Shown: positions 53,346 through 63,120 of the stretch, in pieces
Layout of the letters: the number at the start of each line of letters is the position of its first letter
Position numbering within the stretch: position 1 is the stretch's first letter
Assembly: GCA_036245525.1 (NCBI GenBank)
Contig: BTPG01000003.1
Span: forward strand, 141,020,120 to 141,084,119
DNA from: Semisulcospira habei
Taxonomy: Eukaryota > Mollusca > Gastropoda > Semisulcospiridae
Length of the DNA stretch: 64,000 bases
Reading direction: 5' to 3'
The notes under the pieces: model-generated
What the model was told of the DNA's origin: nothing
Databases searched by the model: none
What the model saw: only the letters and a program-made list of their open reading frames with translations
Translations under genes and position numbers: made by a program

Positions 53346-53699
53346 ATTAGGTCATCTAGCACTGAATGATAATTGTTCTACGTTTGGTACAAAAAAGTGG
53401 TTCTTTATGAAGATATCTGTGGAAAACGTTGTGCGATCCTATGTCAAACGACCTATGCCAGTGGCCGATAACACGGCGCGTGGCAGTTTCGCGTCATCAG
53501 TGTTCAGGGAAAATGACCACCGCTATTTGATTGTTTCCTGGAAAAGGGAAGTACTACAAGCGCTCCGTCCTGGTAATGCTTGAGGACTTCCCACAACTAG
53601 ATTCACACACTCCTTGCCATTTCCATCACAAAACACCACAACAGAAGAAGTTCGTTTGTTAAACAGATTCGGTCACCTTGACCTTTGGTTCATACATAT
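53346..53699. other. nothing recognised
   Basis: No motif. Confidence 0.4.
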
Positions 53700-54122
53700 T
53701 GGGGCGGTCCGTGGCGCAGTGGTTAAGGCGCCTGCCACCAATGCTAAAGGTGCGAAGTTCGATTACGGGTTCCGGCGTAGGACTTTTCTCCTCTAGTAAG
53801 TGTCACCGTTAACTCGGGCGGATCGTGGGGGGTTCTTTCTCCGGGTACTCCGGCTCTCAGTTCCTCCCCCCTCCTCTATGGTACCGGTTTCAGGCCAATT
53901 TATACAATTTCAAATACAAGCGATCAAAATTTCCGAAACCTCAGTAGCTGAGCTGACCCTTCGCACCACGTGAATGTCCTGTGTTTGTCTTGTGCTGTGT
54001 TTGTCTTCAGTGTGTATGTGTATGCGTCACGTGAGCGTGCATGATGGGTTCAGTTTGCGGCGCTTTGAGCTAATTCGCAGAATTGGGAAAAGCGCCTATA
54101 TAATAACCGGTTTATTATTTTA
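53700..54122 (+). mobile_element. tRNA-derived SINE (type 2), full length
   Basis: Begins GGGGCGGTCCGTGGCGCAGT with clear Pol III boxes, then a central part with CTCCGGGTACTCCGGCTCTC, and ends GCGCTTTGAGC, AAAAGCGCCTATATAATAAC and a TTATT tail. The end resembles L2/CR1 3' ends, as expected of a SINE using a LINE partner. About 420 bp; unlike type 1 in all parts. No target duplication was identified. Confidence 0.85.
53712..53765 (+). promoter_or_regulatory. Pol III A and B boxes of SINE type 2
   Basis: TGGCGCAGTGG (53712-53722) fits the A box exactly; GTTCGATTA (53757-53765) fits the B box except its last base. Confidence 0.8.
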
Positions 54123-54126
54123 TATA

Positions 54127-54332
54127 ATCCATTTCATCCTGAGGCTGATTTTGTAAAATTTGCTTATTGTCCTGCGAAGGCTGCATTACTGATTAAGAGA
54201 TAGATCAACTGTTTTAGTTCAAGGGTGGTGCCAGCATAGCTTGGCGCCTGAGGCGCCAAGCTATGCTGGCACCACCCTTGAACTATCAGTGAAATTTATT
54301 TTAAGCGGCGGGTGTATCAGGATGAAAAGGGA
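54127..54332. mobile_element. hairpin element, B-related, TTAA lost, paired change
   Basis: The outer ends ATTTCATCCTGA and TCAGGATGAAAAGGG are still inverted. In the stem, CCAGCATAGC/GCTATGCTGG replaces CCAGAATAGC/GCTATTCTGG in both arms. It begins directly at the SINE tail. Confidence 0.8.
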
Positions 54333-54654
54333 TAATGACAATTTCTCCACAGTAAACGTAAACAAAAACATTATGACAGAAACAGACACGTAAACAAACA
54401 AACACGACAAACAAAAACACCGTCAAACATAAACGCCGTCAAACGCACAATCAAAAACATCCTCAAAGATCGACAAACAAAATCATCGACCAATATAAAC
54501 AAATACACGGACATGCACAACAGGTATGTGTACTGACAAGGGGCATAACTCGCACGGTTTCCTAATCCTTGTGCTTGTATGTGCAAGCGAGCTCGCCCTA
54601 ATAATTTAGGACGGTCCAAGTGATTCAGCTTAAAGTAAATGCATGTTTAGATTC

Positions 54655-54716
54655 CTTTATGTCCGTCCATTATCACTCCGGTGCCGTAGACGTTAAACCC
54701 CGAACTAAAACAAAAA
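54655..54716 (+). mobile_element. SINE type 1 3' end only
   Basis: CCGTCCATTATCACTCCGGT and GTAGACGTTAAACCCCGAAC. Confidence 0.75.
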
Positions 54717-54772
54717 TTCCTTTATGCATCATTTGTAACAAGAACAATATAGATAAATACATAAATAAGTAA

Positions 54773-54791
54773 ATGAATGAATGAATGAATC

Positions 54792-54839
<48 letters not shown>

Positions 54840-54850
54840 TAAATAAATAT
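54773..54850 (+). repeat. (AATG)n and (AATC)n microsatellite
   Basis: Four to five AATG units, then about eleven AATC units, then AAAT repeats. Confidence 0.93.
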
Positions 54851-54952
54851 TTAAACATGCATATTCATGCGTATGTGAGGAGAAATGGCAAGCTGTGTAT
54901 TGTCATATTGAATTATTTTCTGTTGTGTTTATCATGTGCTAGTCTGTAATTT

Positions 54953-55050
54953 AACAGCTTCATGAGGATCTACGCCTCTTACTGACCCAGTTCGGCTCCA
55001 GCTGCTCCTCAAACTGAGGTGATCATGAGATTTTAAGCAAACGGCTGTAT
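54953..55050. mobile_element. worn D stem
   Basis: GCTTCATGAGGATCTACGCC TCTTAC is a right arm; a degenerate left arm is not identifiable. Confidence 0.5.
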
Positions 55051-55154
55051 CATGTCCTGAAAGTGGCAGCTATCGAAGAAGTAAAGGTCGCACGTTTGAA
55101 ATTTGGCCATCTTGATTAGAACGCTTTCACAATCGCCCAGTTAACCCGTTTCGT

Positions 55155-55222
55155 CTTGCAAGAGGCATAGAGCCTCATGAGCCCTTGCAAAGCAGGGGCT
55201 CATGATGCTCTATTTGCCGGCA
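55155..55222. mobile_element. D stem with paired AGAGCC change
   Basis: GCAAGAGGCATAGAGCCTCA with TGAGCCC pairs with GGGGCTCATGATGCTCTA. A TTAACCCGTTTCG lies on its left (55141). Confidence 0.75.
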
Positions 55223-55326
55223 GATCTGGATCACAATTCTGCATTCTCAGATTGAGAATATCGTCTGGGTTGAAGTGTATAACTGTCAAATGGATAACGG
55301 AGACACCCATCCACCCCTTTTCCACA

Positions 55327-55390
55327 ATCGAGAGGCATAGAGTTTCATGAGCCGCAGCAACTGCAGGAGTTCACGAGACCCTACACCTGG
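55327..55390. mobile_element. worn D stem
   Basis: GAGAGGCATAGAGTTTCATG pairs with CACGAGACCCTACACCTG around GCAGCAACTGC. Confidence 0.65.
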
Positions 55391-55611
55391 AAGAAGTTTG
55401 GCATCCTCAGCAACTGTTAATGGAATGGAGGAAGTCTCTAGACGATCTTTAAACGAGGACCGTCGTGTCACGGACAAGAGCGGACGGCATGTCACGAGTG
55501 ACAGGCTTGGAGCAGACTCTCCATGACCCACCCACCCTCGGGCTGATAGCTTTGGGGCCGCTGGACTGGGCTGATTGTGGTAGGGAGCGCGGCCGAAGGT
55601 GATTGGTGATA

Positions 55612-55680
55612 GGAGGAGGGGAGGTGGATTCGGGGAGAGGGTGGTGGGGTGGTGGGGGGGGGGGGGGGGATAGAATAGAG
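55612..55680 (+). repeat. G-rich tract
   Basis: GGTGG-type repeats ending in about 16 G. Confidence 0.85.
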
Positions 55681-55756
55681 GGTACAACGGAGACATACTC
55701 AGTTAATTTTCAGTTAAATCATAATTAAGAGCATGATGCACTTCATTTCAAATTTC

Positions 55757-55818
55757 TGTCGGTCTGTGATTCTGAAAATACGGCTATAGACCGTAGGTTC
55801 AAAATCACAGACCATCAC
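55757..55818. mobile_element. hairpin element, family F, worn
   Basis: GTCGGTCTGTGATTCTG pairs with CAAAATCACAGACCATCAC. Confidence 0.75.
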
Positions 55819-55836
55819 GCAGATGAATGGAGAGTT

Positions 55837-55927
55837 CTACCCTTTTGGCTGTCGGTAGTGGTTATTGTCGCGATGATTCCGGCTGGAATCATCGCGACAA
55901 TAACCACTACCGGCAGCGAAGGGGTTA
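55837..55927. mobile_element. hairpin element, family C, with two private paired changes
   Basis: TAGTGGTTATTGTCGCGATG pairs with CATCGCGACAATAACCACTA; other copies have TAGCGGTTTTTGTCG. The right end is TTAA (55924-55927); the left reads TCTACCCTTTTGGC. Confidence 0.88.
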
Positions 55928-56122
55928 ACTTAATTTTAACAATGAGGACAACGATGCAAGTAAAAATGGAGAAAGAGACCCAGATTTTCTTCATCAGCTA
56001 AAGGCGACTTAATCTAAATAAGTGGGCTATTACAAAATGGCGCTCGGGCTCTAAATGAATTTCGGTATCCGCTGAACGCTTTCCAATGTTCAAGGGGGCA
56101 AAAACTTCCAACTTCTTTGAAA

Positions 56123-56302
56123 TTAATCATTTTCATCCCTGACACGCTATTGCTTGAAATAAATATGACTATGATAGTTCAAGGGTGGTGCTGCATAGTC
56201 GATTCCTCTTGTAATCTGCAATGTATCCCTCATAGGACAAAAGGCTTTTTTTAAAATTTATTCTTTTTTTTTTTTTATCTGCTTCGGGGTGTAATGGGTT
56301 AC
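56123..56302. mobile_element. B-type element without stem
   Basis: TTAATCATTTTCATCCCTG on the left and GGGGTGTAATGGGTTA on the right. ATGATAGTTCAAGGGTGGTG remains from the left arm only. It shares its right border (TTAC 56299-56302) with the next C element. Confidence 0.65.
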
Positions 56303-56361
56303 CCATTTGGCTGTCGGTAGTCTTTTTTGTCGGCGATGATTCATCGCAGGAATCATCGCGA

Positions 56362-56416
<55 letters not shown>

Positions 56417-56441
56417 ACGCTACCGACAGCCAACGGGTTAA
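56299..56441. mobile_element. hairpin element, family C, with 52-base poly-A in one arm
   Basis: TTACCCATTTGGCTGTCGG on the left and CCGACAGCCAACGGGTTAA on the right. The run of A in the right arm (normally four or five, in GACAAAAACC) has grown to 52 (56363-56414). The left arm has a normal TTTTTT run. Confidence 0.88.
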
Positions 56442-56517
56442 AAGAAATTGCCCTATTCATTTTTTCTTATTTCCTGCTCTCATAGATAACTTCGCCCTCA
56501 AACTGCTTTCGCCCCCA

Positions 56518-56731
56518 TTAACTCATTCTACCCCAGACACGCCACAGCAAGATAAGGATCGACCATGATAGTTCAAGGGTGATGCCAGAATAGCTTGGCG
56601 CCTATGGGCGCCAAGCTATTCTGGCATCACCCTTGAACTATCATGGTCGATCTGTGTCCTGCACTGCAATGCAGTCTTCAGAGAACAACGGCAAGAGTTG
56701 GCGATTTCAGTGATGGGGTAGAATGAGTTAA
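56518..56731. mobile_element. hairpin element, family B, complete
   Basis: TTAA at 56518-56521 and 56728-56731. The stem has no visible mismatch. Nearly the same sequence as 42047-42260. Confidence 0.92.
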
Positions 56732-56920
56732 GTTCCCTTCTCTTTTCTTTCCGTAATAGAACCGCTTATCAACACCACCCACAGGCTGGCTGGTGTAGAA
56801 ACATGCGCTTTCACGAAATGAATGAATCAATGTACATAGTCATAAAAATATTCATTTCACCCTAGTCACTGTAATCCCACAAGAATTGTTTCACAATGAC
56901 TAGAAAAGATAAATATGGAT
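56732..56920. other. nothing recognised
   Basis: Non-coding. Confidence 0.4.
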
Positions 56921-57265
56921 AAGCCTCAGAATTACGCGCTTTCGTATATACCGCGGTTTGGATGTAACGCGCGCAGGTCTCCGGCTCCTCCCACGCGGGA
57001 AGCCCGGTGATCAAAAGCCGGTCGTCGGGCCGACGTCAACCTTAGCAGGCCAGCGCACGGCCGTGCGTGGGCCAGCTAAGGCTGAAGTCGGCCCAAGGAC
57101 CTTATCAGGTAACTGAGGTTGACGTCGGCCGGATGAGCTTGTGCTTACCAAGATATTTTTTCTTTCTTTATTAGTCTATGTGAATTTTGCGCAAAATAAC
57201 GCGATCGCGAATACCACGGTCTGGCTCGATGGCTCCCGGGTACCGCGATAAGCTCTGAGGCTGAC
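56921..57265. mobile_element. larger E element, second copy
   Basis: GCCTCAGA (56923-56930) and TCTGAGGC (57254-57261) are inverted ends. The central GC-rich hairpin (about 57010-57105) and the stretch AATACCACGGTCTGGCTCG, ATGGCTCCCGGG match 51415-51709. An extra partial right arm (GACGTCGGCCGGATGAGCTT) follows the hairpin. Confidence 0.78.
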
Positions 57266-57741
57266 CTGTACTCTGCATTGATAAACATCGTGAAAAAAAG
57301 GTATCTTTATACCGCAACCTGAGCAACAAGCCCTCCACATGCACCCTTCAACCCCCATTCCAGACCCACATCCACTCCTTCCGATTTTTTTTTTACGATC
57401 CCGATCCGGTGGTGATGTTATCAAAATGAACCACACCGTTCTTGATGGAGATGGATGTAAACCAATTTTCCAAATGCTCTCTTGGCGATTTAGAACGTAA
57501 AGAATCGCTTTTTTCTTCTGAAGCTGAACACACGTACAACAAAAAAAAAACCTTTTATTCCAGCACAATATCGTTTTTGTTCAGTGTAAACATGGTTCAG
57601 TTCCCCTCGGTGAAAAAACGCCAAAACTAATTAAACGGCAACAATGTCTCGCTTTTGGTAACCAGTCCAGCGTGCACGCAACACGCTCTGAAAAATTCCT
57701 TCCTCGTCCACGCCATTTCTCTTCTCAGCCAGACCCTCCCA
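57266..57741. other. nothing recognised
   Basis: A 130-codon minus-strand frame (57176-57568) has no recognisable domain and partly overlaps the E element; rejected as a gene. Confidence 0.45.
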
Positions 57742-57811
57742 TCTGCATGAGAATTACATTCCCATGAGCCCCTGCATTTCAGGGGCTCATGAGAATCTAT
57801 GCCTCATGGTG
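57742..57811. mobile_element. D stem
   Basis: CATGAGAATTACATTCCCAT with GAGCCCCTGCA pairs with CAGGGGCTCATGAGAATC and TATGCCTCATG. Confidence 0.75.
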
Positions 57812-57964
57812 GCAGACATCCTCGCCATTTGCATCAGTCTTCAGACGACGGACGTCGTCGGGTTGAAGTCGGTGATTGTGGAAGTTCCGCTATCATTTTC
57901 TAAAAACTGGATTGTATGTGAGTTTGAATTCTGCCCTGTGCATGCAAATGCCAGTAAATCCATT

Positions 57965-58040
57965 GTTGTGAAAAGCAATATTGTCACTACGTTACAATGA
58001 AAATCCTGCTTTCTACAAATATGGACTTGCTGCCTTTCGC
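57965..58040. mobile_element. family K fragment
   Basis: TTGTGAAAAGCAATATTGTC then ACAATGAAAATCCTGCTTTC and ATATGGACTTGC. Confidence 0.6.
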
Positions 58041-58154
58041 CTAATTCACATGGATTGTTAATACACTGAACATGTAGCTTTTCGTAATAATGCACTTCCT
58101 GTCTTTTACATCTCCACAAGGCAGAGTTCTGACGTCATAATCATGGCGAAATTT

Positions 58155-58238
58155 AGTATGCCCATTTTTGAAAAAAGCGAGATTTTCACCGAATACCAAT
58201 AAAAATCGCGCTTTTCTAAAACAAAATGGACATACTCT
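58155..58238. mobile_element. hairpin element, family K
   Basis: AGTATGCCCATTTTTGAAAA with AAGCGAGATTTT pairs with AAAATCGCGCTTTTC and AAAATGGACATACT. Confidence 0.75.
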
Positions 58239-58390
58239 CTTTGGCCTTTAACAGGGCAGTGTTGATCTGCGATTTTGGTTTTGGGTTAATGTCATCTGAT
58301 TCGCAAAATCGTAGACGCCAACCTTAGTTGCAATATCCTCATTATAGAGAGAAGCAATGACTAAAGAATGAACGATTCCCACAACCTTCA

Positions 58391-58456
58391 GCAAGAGGCA
58401 TAGATTCTCATGAGCCCCTGCTTTGCAGGGGCTCATGAGAATCTATGCCTCTTGCA
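58391..58456. mobile_element. D stem, perfect
   Basis: GCAAGAGGCATAGATTCTCA with TGAGCCCCTGC pairs perfectly with GCAGGGGCTCA and TGAGAATCTATGCCTCTTGC. ATTCTC/GAGAAT and CCCTGC/GCAGGG differ from the commoner ATCCTC and CCCCGC in both arms. Confidence 0.92.
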
Positions 58457-58995
58457 GGTGTGAGGAGACGTGCTCGAAGACTGAATCGAAAAGTAATCTC
58501 CATTTTGCGGGTCAGATCAATTGATGGGAAAGTGATGAATGAACGATGTAACGGGGATGTCATTTCTGCACGCTTTCGTAGTTCATAAAACTGTAAGAAA
58601 ATTGCGATAACCTAATAACGGTGTGTAATCAAGAATTTGGCCGCATTTATATTGTAAGGAGGGACAAATATAAGTTGGAAAAGTACTAAATAACAGTGTG
58701 GGTTTGTTTTGTGTGTTGTTTTTTTTTAAATACAGAAATAGCGGAAATTTTAATATGAACAGCATGTTGCGTTATTACATTCCATTTTTTAAATAAAAGA
58801 AATCAGCATGCTGTTATGCCTAACTGTTATCGAAGGCAGCAATGGCCTCTACAAATTTAGTCAAAAGTACCTTAGTCTCGAACTGTAAGAAGGTTTGAAA
58901 GGAGAAAAAAAAAAAAAAAAAAAAAAAAAAAACCCCGAAGAAAAAGGGCAAAGGCAATTTTTTTTTAATGTATAATTTTTAAAAAGCAAACCGAT
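58457..58995. other. no gene; poly-A run
   Basis: A-run at 58905-58932. AT-rich. Confidence 0.5.
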
Positions 58996-59076
58996 TTAAC
59001 TCATTTGAGAAGTGCCGCATACGAATATGGAGCTATTTGCTATGTGCCCGTACGCGGCTTGTCTCGAATGTGTTAA
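58996..59076. mobile_element. family H element, TTAA shared with D
   Basis: TTAA at 58996-58999 and 59073-59076. TTAACTCATTTGAGAAGTGC pairs loosely with the right end CTCGAATGTGTTAA. Confidence 0.8.
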
Positions 59077-59291
59077 CCCCTTCACTGCAAGTGTCCTGGC
59101 GCAGATTGTGTTTCTGACATTTGTGTTATTTAAATGCCAAAGAGCGCCAGCCGTGCAAAAAACGGGGACACACAGTGGTGTCGACAAGAGGCATAGATCC
59201 CCATGAGCCCCCGCAACTGCGGGGGCTCATGAGGATCTATTTCTCTGGCAGATCGATCCTGTTCGCTTGTTCTCGGCAGTGAAGTGGTTAA
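59073..59291. mobile_element. family D element, complete
   Basis: TTAACCCCTTCACTGCAAG on the left and CTCGGCAGTGAAGTGGTTAA on the right (TTAA 59288-59291). Stem 59184-59255 pairs CATAGATCCCCATGAGCCCC with GGGGCTCATGAGGATCTAT. This is the best copy for defining the family. Confidence 0.9.
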
Positions 59292-59371
59292 TGCATTGAG
59301 CCTTGAGATGGGACTTCTCTAGCTGGGAGGTTGTCAGCTAGAGACTACCTCACCGTTCAGGAGAAAGCTCG

Positions 59372-59445
59372 ATCCTGATAGTTCAAGGGTGGTGCCAGAA
59401 TAGCACGGCGTCTACAAGCGCCACGCCCATCCTGAACCATGTTTG
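59372..59445. mobile_element. worn B-type stem
   Basis: TGATAGTTCAAGGGTGGTGC and CAGAATAGCACGGCG; the return arm is reduced to traces. Confidence 0.5.
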
Positions 59446-59868
59446 CACTGTCTTGTCTCGGCTGACTAGGTGAAATGATAAAACTCTCAATTTGGAATCA
59501 GGAAGAATGCCCGTAAGGGGCGCGGTCCCAGTACTCCCCAGGTAAACTCGTTCCGGGATTACGCAACAAGTACATTTCTTTTCAAATGAGATGCTTCGGC
59601 GTACTCCCCGAGTGACTCTGTTTGGGGAGTACCGGCCCGCAATTGGTGCGCAAAGTGACGTTAGTTCACAAAGTGCATCAACAAAGGTAAAACGTGACAC
59701 TGGAGTGTGACAATGCATCCCTTGATGCAGATAATTGAATCCGTGCTGAGCCTTCCGTGTCAGACCATAGTAAGACTGATAGAAACGCAACGGCCTGCTG
59801 TCAGAGGCGGGAATTTGACATCGTACCAACACATGGCCCGGCAACCTACGCAAGTTAATTAAGTCCCA

Positions 59869-59914
59869 CCCAGTAAGCAAAGGTCCTCGGGCCAATATAC
59901 GTCTTGCTACTGGG
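59869..59914. mobile_element. E element, core-deleted
   Basis: CCCAGTAAGCAAAGGTCCTC then CGTCTTGCTACTGGG; the GC-rich centre is gone. Confidence 0.7.
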
Positions 59915-60600
59915 GAATGACAACAGCTTTGACGAGACAGGGAGCTTATACGAGTGAGGTCCCATGACAGCGGCTCTGATAAGCCAGGAAGTTTACACGA
60001 GTTACGTCCCCAGGAGACGGTTCTTAAGAGTTATGTCCCCTGACAACGGCTGTCGTGAGTCTGAGACCATACACGAGTTACGTCTCCTGAGAACTGCTCT
60101 AATGAGCCAGGGAATTTACACAAGTTATATCCCTTGACAACAGCTCTCGTCAGCCATGGAACTTCCACTAGTTAACACCCTTGACGTGATGTCATGAGCC
60201 AAAACGCTTACATGATTTAACTCCCCTGACAAAGTCTCTTATGAGCCTGAGAGGTTTTAGTGAGGCCTGAGAACGGATTGGTTACTTCCCCTGACAACGG
60301 CTTTCCAGGACACTTACACGAGTTAGCTTCCCTGATAACGGCTGTCAGAAGCCAGGTACCTTGCACGAGTTCTGATGAGCCTTGGGTACACGGGTACTAC
60401 TCTAGCAATTGCTCTGATGAGTTAGAGAGTTTACGCGAGTTCTGATGAGCCAGGAAGCGTACACGGGTTGGTCCACGAGCAACTGCACCAGTCAGCTAGG
60501 GAGCTTACATGACTTAATAGGGTCTCATTAGCCATGGAGTTTACACGAGGAAAATCAGTCTTCTGACAACGGCTCTCATGAGCTGTAGACTGTAAGAACT
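59915..60600 (+). repeat. degenerate minisatellite, ~48-bp unit
   Basis: The pattern CCTGACAACGGCTCT, GATGAGCCAGGGA, CTTACACGAGTTACGTCC recurs about 13 times with substitutions and unit-length changes. Open frames across it have no meaning. Confidence 0.85.
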
Positions 60601-60610
60601 GCAAGATTAT

Positions 60611-60687
60611 TCAAATCTTTGGGAGTCGGTAGCGGTTTTTGTCGCGATCATCGCGGACAAAACCCGCTACCGACACCCAAAGAGTCA
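60611..60687. mobile_element. hairpin element, family C, shortened
   Basis: TCAAATCTTTGGGAGTCGG to CCGACACCCAAAGAGTCAA. The centre is GTCGCGATCATCGCGGAC; TTAA is mutated to TCAA at both ends. Confidence 0.8.
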
Positions 60688-60989
60688 AGATAACCATGAA
60701 AAACTTTGCAGTTGAGTCCTGACTGGTGAATGGAGTCCTGTGTTCCCTGTGATCCCATCTAGGGTGACCAGGCCTCTGAGAGGTTTATGCGCGATGTCCG
60801 AACATAAGACAGAATGACAGAGCCCAGAACAGTGCAGGCTCCCAAATACAGTAATAATCATCTCCTTTGGCAGAGATTCTTAATAGCCCCTGCAATGAGG
60901 CGTGATGATATAGTCAAACACCATTTTGGAGCAATCGTGGTCGTTCGCCTGAAGGGTGGTGCTGAAGCATAAGCATTGAAAACTGAATG

Positions 60990-61069
60990 TTAACTCATTT
61001 GCGGCCAGCCGCATCCGGATGCGCCCCATAAACCGCGCATTCGGATGCGGCTGGTCGCGAATGAGTTAA
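60990..61069. mobile_element. family H element, complete
   Basis: TTAA at 60990-60993 and 61066-61069. CTCATTTGCGGCCAGCCGCA pairs with TGCGGCTGGTCGCGAATGAG; the inner parts also contain TCCGGATGCG twice. Confidence 0.9.
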
Positions 61070-61140
61070 ATAATGTTCCCTGTTTAGACCGAATTGGTTA
61101 TCAAAGACTATATAGTTGATGCGGATGATAAAATATCTGG

Positions 61141-61250
61141 TGAGCAAAAGGTGCGGCGGTCGACTGACGTCAGCCTTAGTTGGCCCGCGCACAGCCGTGC
61201 GTGGCCCAGCTAAGTCTGACGTCGGCCCGAGGACCTTCTGCTTAACCGGA
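61141..61250. mobile_element. hairpin element, family E
   Basis: GAGCAAAAGGTGCGGCGGTC and GACGTCAGCCTTAGTTGGCC pair with GGCCCAGCTAAGTCTGACGT and GAGGACCTTCTGCTTAACCG. Confidence 0.82.
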
Positions 61251-61363
61251 CAGATGCGGCAGATCAGCGTAGAGAATCGATACTAGAGGACATTGTTGTG
61301 GTCAATACCAGACAGACTTTGCCAAGTCACCTGTGCGTTTTCCCAACGAATTTCTCGCACCCG

Positions 61364-61447
61364 CAAGAGGCGCAGATCCTCATGAGCCCCCAATGAGGTG
61401 CGTGGACTCATTAGAATCATTGCCTCTTGCCTCATTGCCTCTTGCTT
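61364..61447. mobile_element. D stem with repeated end
   Basis: GCAAGAGGCGCAGATCCTCA pairs with TTAGAATCATTGCCTCTTGC. The last 15 bases (CTCATTGCCTCTTGC) are then repeated once. Confidence 0.75.
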
Positions 61448-61991
61448 GTGTTATTCGCACAAAAAAACTGCACATGCTTAATTTGTGTCTAAGACAACTT
61501 CTAATTTTAATGTGTAACTTTGTAATAGACAATAAAGATATTTCAATGTTGAACTTTTAGTTCTGTGGTAGTCTACATCAAGATAGTATCCTCGAGGAGA
61601 ATCATTGGGTGTCCAGTGCAGTACGAACAGGTTCACGGGATCTCTTGAAGTCTTTGTCTTCGACGGTATAGATCAAAAGGCCTACTTTTGGACTGTCTGG
61701 GGCATTGCTTCTGAAGAATATTCGAGAAGGTGTTTATTTTCACTGCATCCAGAGTTTCTGGAACGAACCGGCTCCGGCCAGGTTTACCAAGCGTGATCTT
61801 GTCCATTCCAGAACGTCAATCTTAATGAGCTGGAAGTTCACCTTCACTCATGCAACAAACAAAAGCAATTAGCGCCCATCCTCTTTTTCTTCTCCTTGTC
61901 GTTCGTGTTTCTCCAAGATTTAAAGATGCTGTATTTCGGATGTGAAGGTAGACACGAATGCACATTATGTCATTCAAGCACATTATCACAC
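61448..61991. other. nothing recognised
   Basis: Non-coding; a 63-codon frame at 61605-61796 has no motif. Confidence 0.4.
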
Positions 61992-62199
61992 TTAACCCAA
62001 GGTCGAAGTTAAAAAAAATTAAAGTTGTCCTCTGAAGACAACAGTGCGATTACTGAATTTATTATAGGTCCGACTATGGTAGTTCAAGGGCGGTGCCAGA
62101 ATAGCTTGGAGCCAGAGGCTCCAAGCTATTCTGGCACCACACTTGAACTACTGTGGTCAATCAGTATCTGAATTTGTATTGAGTCGGTGGTGCAAATTT
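61992..62199. mobile_element. B-related hairpin with paired GGAGCC change
   Basis: TTAACCCAAGGTCGAAG begins at 61992. In the stem, GGAGCC-AGA-GGCTCC replaces GGCGCC..GGCGCC, and GTAGTTC/GAACTAC replaces ATAGTTC/GAACTAT. The right border is uncertain (TTAA at 62196-62199). Confidence 0.75.
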
Positions 62200-62457
62200 A
62201 ATAGAGATATTCTGATGACAAATTCTATCGCATATTTCAGGCCGATCATGCTAAAATACGAGCATGCGACCCTACAAGTAAAATCGACGTGTAATGTGGA
62301 GGCGATTGGGAGGTCTTCGCTCCCGACGGCCAAGATCAGTAAAGGTCTTCTTTTTGGGTGTATGGGTCACCGGATCTAATCTGATAAGCCCACGGTCTTG
62401 CCCTTTTTCTCCAGGACGATGTTCGCTTATTTCACTCCTGCAGCGAAAGCAAAGCAC

Positions 62458-62547
62458 TTGCGCGGGGCATAAATCCTCATGAGCACCACTTCTCCCCTCT
62501 CCTACATGCATCCCGCGGGGGCTAATGAGGATCTATGTCTCTTGCTA
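62458..62547. mobile_element. D stem with enlarged loop
   Basis: GCGGGGCATAAATCCTCATG AGC pairs with GCTAATGAGGATCTATGTCT; the loop holds CTCCCCTCTCCTACATGC. Confidence 0.7.
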
Positions 62548-62720
62548 CCTTTATTTACGCTTGTATTTCTGATGGTGTCACCAAAAGTTCAGTGTAAATT
62601 GGTGCAGTTCTTCGGTCATTATATTGTCTTTGTGTTTTCCCAGGTTCTGTGATCATGAAATGCAATGATAAAAATGTCCGTCTTTTTTTTTTTCTTTTCT
62701 TTCTTTATTTTTATTTTAAA

Positions 62721-62721
<1 letters not shown>

Positions 62722-62768
<47 letters not shown>

Positions 62769-62782
62769 AAGGGGGGGGGGGA
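62722..62782 (+). repeat. (TG)n and poly-G
   Basis: About 23 TG units, then GGAAGGGGGGGGGG. Confidence 0.93.
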
Positions 62783-62846
62783 CAAGGTTGTCCCCTTTTG
62801 GATCCGATCATGTCCGACCATAAAAGTCTAGCCCAGCAGACATTTT

Positions 62847-63066
62847 CTTCAGCCCAGGCAAAAACGACGGGCTTGTTCGGGTAGCATGTCCGTTAATAGG
62901 CCCAGGTAAATCAAAGAGGCACAGTTGCAGTGAGTATGAATTGATCAGTGTTCAGATCGTACTCAATAGGCAATAGCTGTCCTTATCCTCAAAACCCGCC
63001 CGTTAGGGCCGTCCATTATCACTTCGGGTTCGTGGACGTTAACCCCAAATTAACCAACCACTAACC
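62847..63066 (+). mobile_element. SINE type 1 body
   Basis: GACGGGCTTGTTCGGGTAGC through GTACTCAATAGGCAATAGC to TTCGTGGACGTTAACCCC and an AACCAACC tail. No head with Pol III boxes. Confidence 0.82.
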
Positions 63067-63120
63067 ATCTTTTCCTCAAAGATGCGGATCTGCTGTACAG
63101 ACTGATCGTATCCTTGCTTG

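Noticed and set aside
53701..53775. tRNA gene candidate
   Set aside because: Good A box, imperfect B box, and a 340-bp SINE body attached; no acceptor-stem pairing was seen.
59383..59895. 170-codon minus-strand frame
   Set aside because: No domain or motif recognised; it overlaps a worn B stem and an E remnant and has no supporting splice or promoter context.
59915..60600. CRISPR array
   Set aside because: Repeats are degenerate and contiguous, with no constant repeat alternating with unique spacers.
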